Source: Rhodopirellula halodulae (lineage in GTDB: Bacteria; Planctomycetota; Planctomycetia; Pirellulales; Pirellulaceae). From it: a stretch of DNA of 64,000 nt. Position numbers and translations under genes: made by a program. Positions 63,201 through 64,000 of this stretch are shown here, piece after piece; positions within the stretch are counted from its first letter, which is position 1, and each line of letters starts with the position of its first letter. Below the pieces are notes generated by a model that saw only the letters and a list, made by a program, of their open reading frames with translations, was not told the origin of the DNA and ran no database searches. The DNA lies in NCBI RefSeq assembly GCF_020966775.1, contig NZ_JAJKFV010000010.1:204271-268270 (forward strand), written 5' to 3'.

Positions 63201-63499
63201 AGCGGTGATGGATCGGCGGTGGGGGTGAAGCCTCGGGTGGCGGAAAGGGCGTCGGGATCGGAACCGGGGGATTCAGCGGCGGTGTTCGACGTGGGGGGCT
63301 GGGCCGTAGGTGGCTGGGCCGTGGAAGCAGATTTCGGCGTTGTGCTTGCGGATGGGGCGGTCTCGGGTGAAGACTGGGCCTCCGGTGATGACTGGGTTTC
63401 AGAAGTTGGTTGGGCTTCAGGAGTGGGCTGGTTTGGCTCGTCGAACCCGCTGAACAGCATTTGATCGTTGGCGTCGGGTTTGGAGCGGGATTTTGCCAT
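60224..63499 (-). CDS. polA: DNA polymerase I with N-terminal low-complexity extension
   Basis: A 1,091-residue family A polymerase for repair and Okazaki fragment processing. From the ATG at 63499 (MAKSRSKPDANDQML) the first 180 or so residues are Pro/Ser/Thr/Gln/Ala-rich and likely disordered. The 5'-3' exonuclease domain follows (LVVVDAHSLIYQVFHALPPM, AAFDKSEVTFRNDLYPEYKANRD). The 3'-5' proofreading domain looks active: AVDTETTGTHARG (Asp/Glu), GHNLKFDVIVL and TMVADYLLH. Polymerase motifs A (LLGADYSQIELRVLAHYSGD), B (RRIAKTINFGIVYGQSPFGL) and C (LLQIHDELLLE) are intact. E. coli Pol I has 928 residues. An in-frame upstream region to 63808 lies in a repeat and is rejected. Confidence 0.96.
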   Translation of the reverse strand: MAKSRSKPDANDQMLFSGFDEPNQPTPEAQPTSETQSSPEAQSSPETAPSASTTPKSASTAQPPTAQPPTSNTAAESPGSDPDALSATRGFTPTADPSPLESVAGRDQPSLIDQVAATSQSRPQTADAPSASDDSQPNDSSGDNGPRGDRETPEERKQRHDAVRISKDALPAVLQHTIAEATDDPIPDLAGKLVVVVDAHSLIYQVFHALPPMTSSGGLPVSAVYGFVGDMLELMDRKNPDYLIAAFDKSEVTFRNDLYPEYKANRDSMPDELRQQIPLIRQTIDAMGIGIIEQGGYEADDLLATVAAKVENAGGNCLVVTSDKDCRQLISDQTKLYNIRKDQEIDATELFGLWGIRPDQVVDYQALVGDPVDNVPGIALIGPKIAQQLLETHGSLEAILDNAESISGKKRKENLMNGREAAMLSRELVALKRDVESPIPWNRCVRSAADASRVDGLLQEFGFRRLRGRAAELLGGEAPSTESKPVWHTRYQTITNEAELKQLAAELAKQTVLAVDTETTGTHARGSDLVGVSIAWQPGEAVYIPVRAPAGAPCLDEATVMETLRDVLQSPDIEKVGHNLKFDVIVLRSAGVQLGGITMDTMVADYLLHSGGRNHGLDDLAKRRLNHTNLSIKSLIGTGKKQITMDQVPVDDVSPYACEDVDVPIRLAPTLRNELNESDLACLFDQVEMPLTEVLAEMEYNGIHVDADTLGQMSERFDKEIADLRALVFAAAGHEFNLDSPKQLGVVLFEELGLPVIKKTKTGVSTDADVLSQLAVDHEIAQHILQYRQATKLKNTYIDALPQLICEKTGRVHTSFRQDVAATGRLSSSEPNLQNIPIRTEQGKAIRAAFTAGREGWSLLGADYSQIELRVLAHYSGDEALIRAYREDADIHTRVAAEVNGIDEADVTSELRRIAKTINFGIVYGQSPFGLAKTLGIGKDEARDYIELYFQRYAGVEAFMMDTLARCRDEGYVSTMLGRRREIKGVRDLAQLPESKRRSLTEPERIAINMPIQGTAADLIKLAMLRVHEQLQQSDLQARLLLQIHDELLLESPDEELDALSDLVRESMTSVMQLDVPLKVDVAHGRTWADC

Positions 63500-63654
63500 G
63501 GGAGCCGAAAAAAGGGAGTCAAAAGGAGACGGACGAGCGAGATGGTTGGGCAGAGGAAAGCATACCGGGGGGAAGTGGAAAGGGGACAGGGCCACAGGGA
63601 GGCAGTGGGGAGGGCGGAGGGCTGGGCTGGGGCTGGGCTGGGGCTGGGATTGTC

Positions 63655-63676
63655 GTAGGACAGCCAGCTTGGCTGT
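63655..63676 (+). repeat. Single GTAG-hairpin unit of the ACAGCCAG class
   Basis: GTAG followed by the stem-loop ACAGCCAGCTTGGCTGT. It sits between a G-rich heptamer-like tract (GGGCTGGGCTGG, about 63610-63648) and the composite element at 63711. Confidence 0.7.
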
Positions 63677-63710
63677 TTTGTGGTTGGAACTTGTAACCGG
63701 AGAGCGGAGA

Positions 63711-63970
63711 GATTGTCGCGGATCGCTCCGCGGTCCTGCGCCGTGGCGTAGTTTGGCCACTCCTGGCCGACGCCGACCGTCTGCAATCAACCGTAGGTCC
63801 GGTTCCACCGAACACCACGCTGTACATTCCCTTCACTTTTCAAGCCAATCGTTTCTGGCGAAACGTGCTGGCATGGTCCGCAGGCGTTTATTTGCGAGGC
63901 GATCGTTGCTGGAGACCTCGCTTTGTTCCAAAGCATCGGTCGGGTCGTCATGTGAGACATGACCTACTGG
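63711..63970 (+). repeat. Full composite REP/BIME-like element at the window end
   Basis: GATTGTCGCGGATCGCTCCGC, then GTAG units at 63748-63771 and 63793-63813, the TTTCTGGCGAAACGTG linker, GCTTTGTTCCAAAGC (63920-63934) and the inverted unit TCATGTGAGACATGA + CTAC (63947-63967). It has the same order as the copies at 30901, 31279 and 37570. No gene is visible from here to 64000. Confidence 0.85.
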
Positions 63971-64000
63971 TCGTTCCGGCTCTATGTGTCATGCTGCGGA

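Noticed and set aside
63500..63808. Upstream in-frame extension of polA
   Set aside because: It runs through heptamer-like and REP sequence, so it is not coding.

Overview
The window looks like chromosomal DNA of a planctomycete of the Rhodopirellula type. The signs are a DUF1559 (H-x9-DG) prepilin-like protein, a cysteine-repeat secreted protein, several conserved proteins of planctomycete character, operons broken up compared with other bacteria, moderate-to-high GC, and long spacers filled with simple heptamer repeats and palindromic elements. Genus is an inference from gene content; no rRNA or tRNA gene was seen to anchor it.

Layout. 1-9.1 kb: edge of an MFS transporter gene, an endonuclease VIII-like glycosylase, a Cys-rich secreted protein, a membrane-anchored HtrA protease, a Tat-exported sugar isomerase-like protein, ribosomal genes rplA-rplJ-rplL, a GT2 glycosyltransferase and a small conserved protein. 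9.2-12.9 kb: ffh-rpsP-trmD-rplS. 13.4-18.1 kb: a leftward five-gene run (TPR membrane protein, RluD-type synthase, TerC, SprT-like protease, PIG-L deacetylase) from one visible promoter. 18.1-22.8 kb: a lone receiver protein, a DUF1559 protein, an MtfA-like peptidase with an SEC-C tail, and an aspartate/aromatic aminotransferase. 22.9-29.2 kb: a tightly overlapping oligopeptide ABC transporter operon (oppABCDF), then def-fmt. 31.7-33.5 kb: leuA with a leucine-rich leader peptide and an attenuator-type terminator. 34.3-37.5 kb: a B12-dependent ribonucleotide reductase. 37.9-39.0 kb: an FHA-EAL protein.

39.7-59.8 kb is a type IV pilus/type II secretion-like locus: two PilB/GspE ATPases, PilT, PilC/GspF, five prepilin-like proteins and a 1,813-residue GspK-like protein. 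No secretin, prepilin peptidase or alignment-complex gene is present in the window. 60.2-63.5 kb is polA with a long N-terminal extension.

Two things stand out. (1) Upstream of leuA, reading left, a 27-codon ORF with ten leucine codons is followed by a GC-rich hairpin and seven U residues, then leuA: the classic layout of transcription attenuation. (2) The spacers carry many copies of GTAG followed by a short perfect or near-perfect stem-loop, in several sequence classes that are assembled in a fixed order into elements of about 290 bp. This matches the architecture of REP/BIME elements, which RAYT (TnpA-REP) transposases mobilise; no RAYT gene lies in the window.
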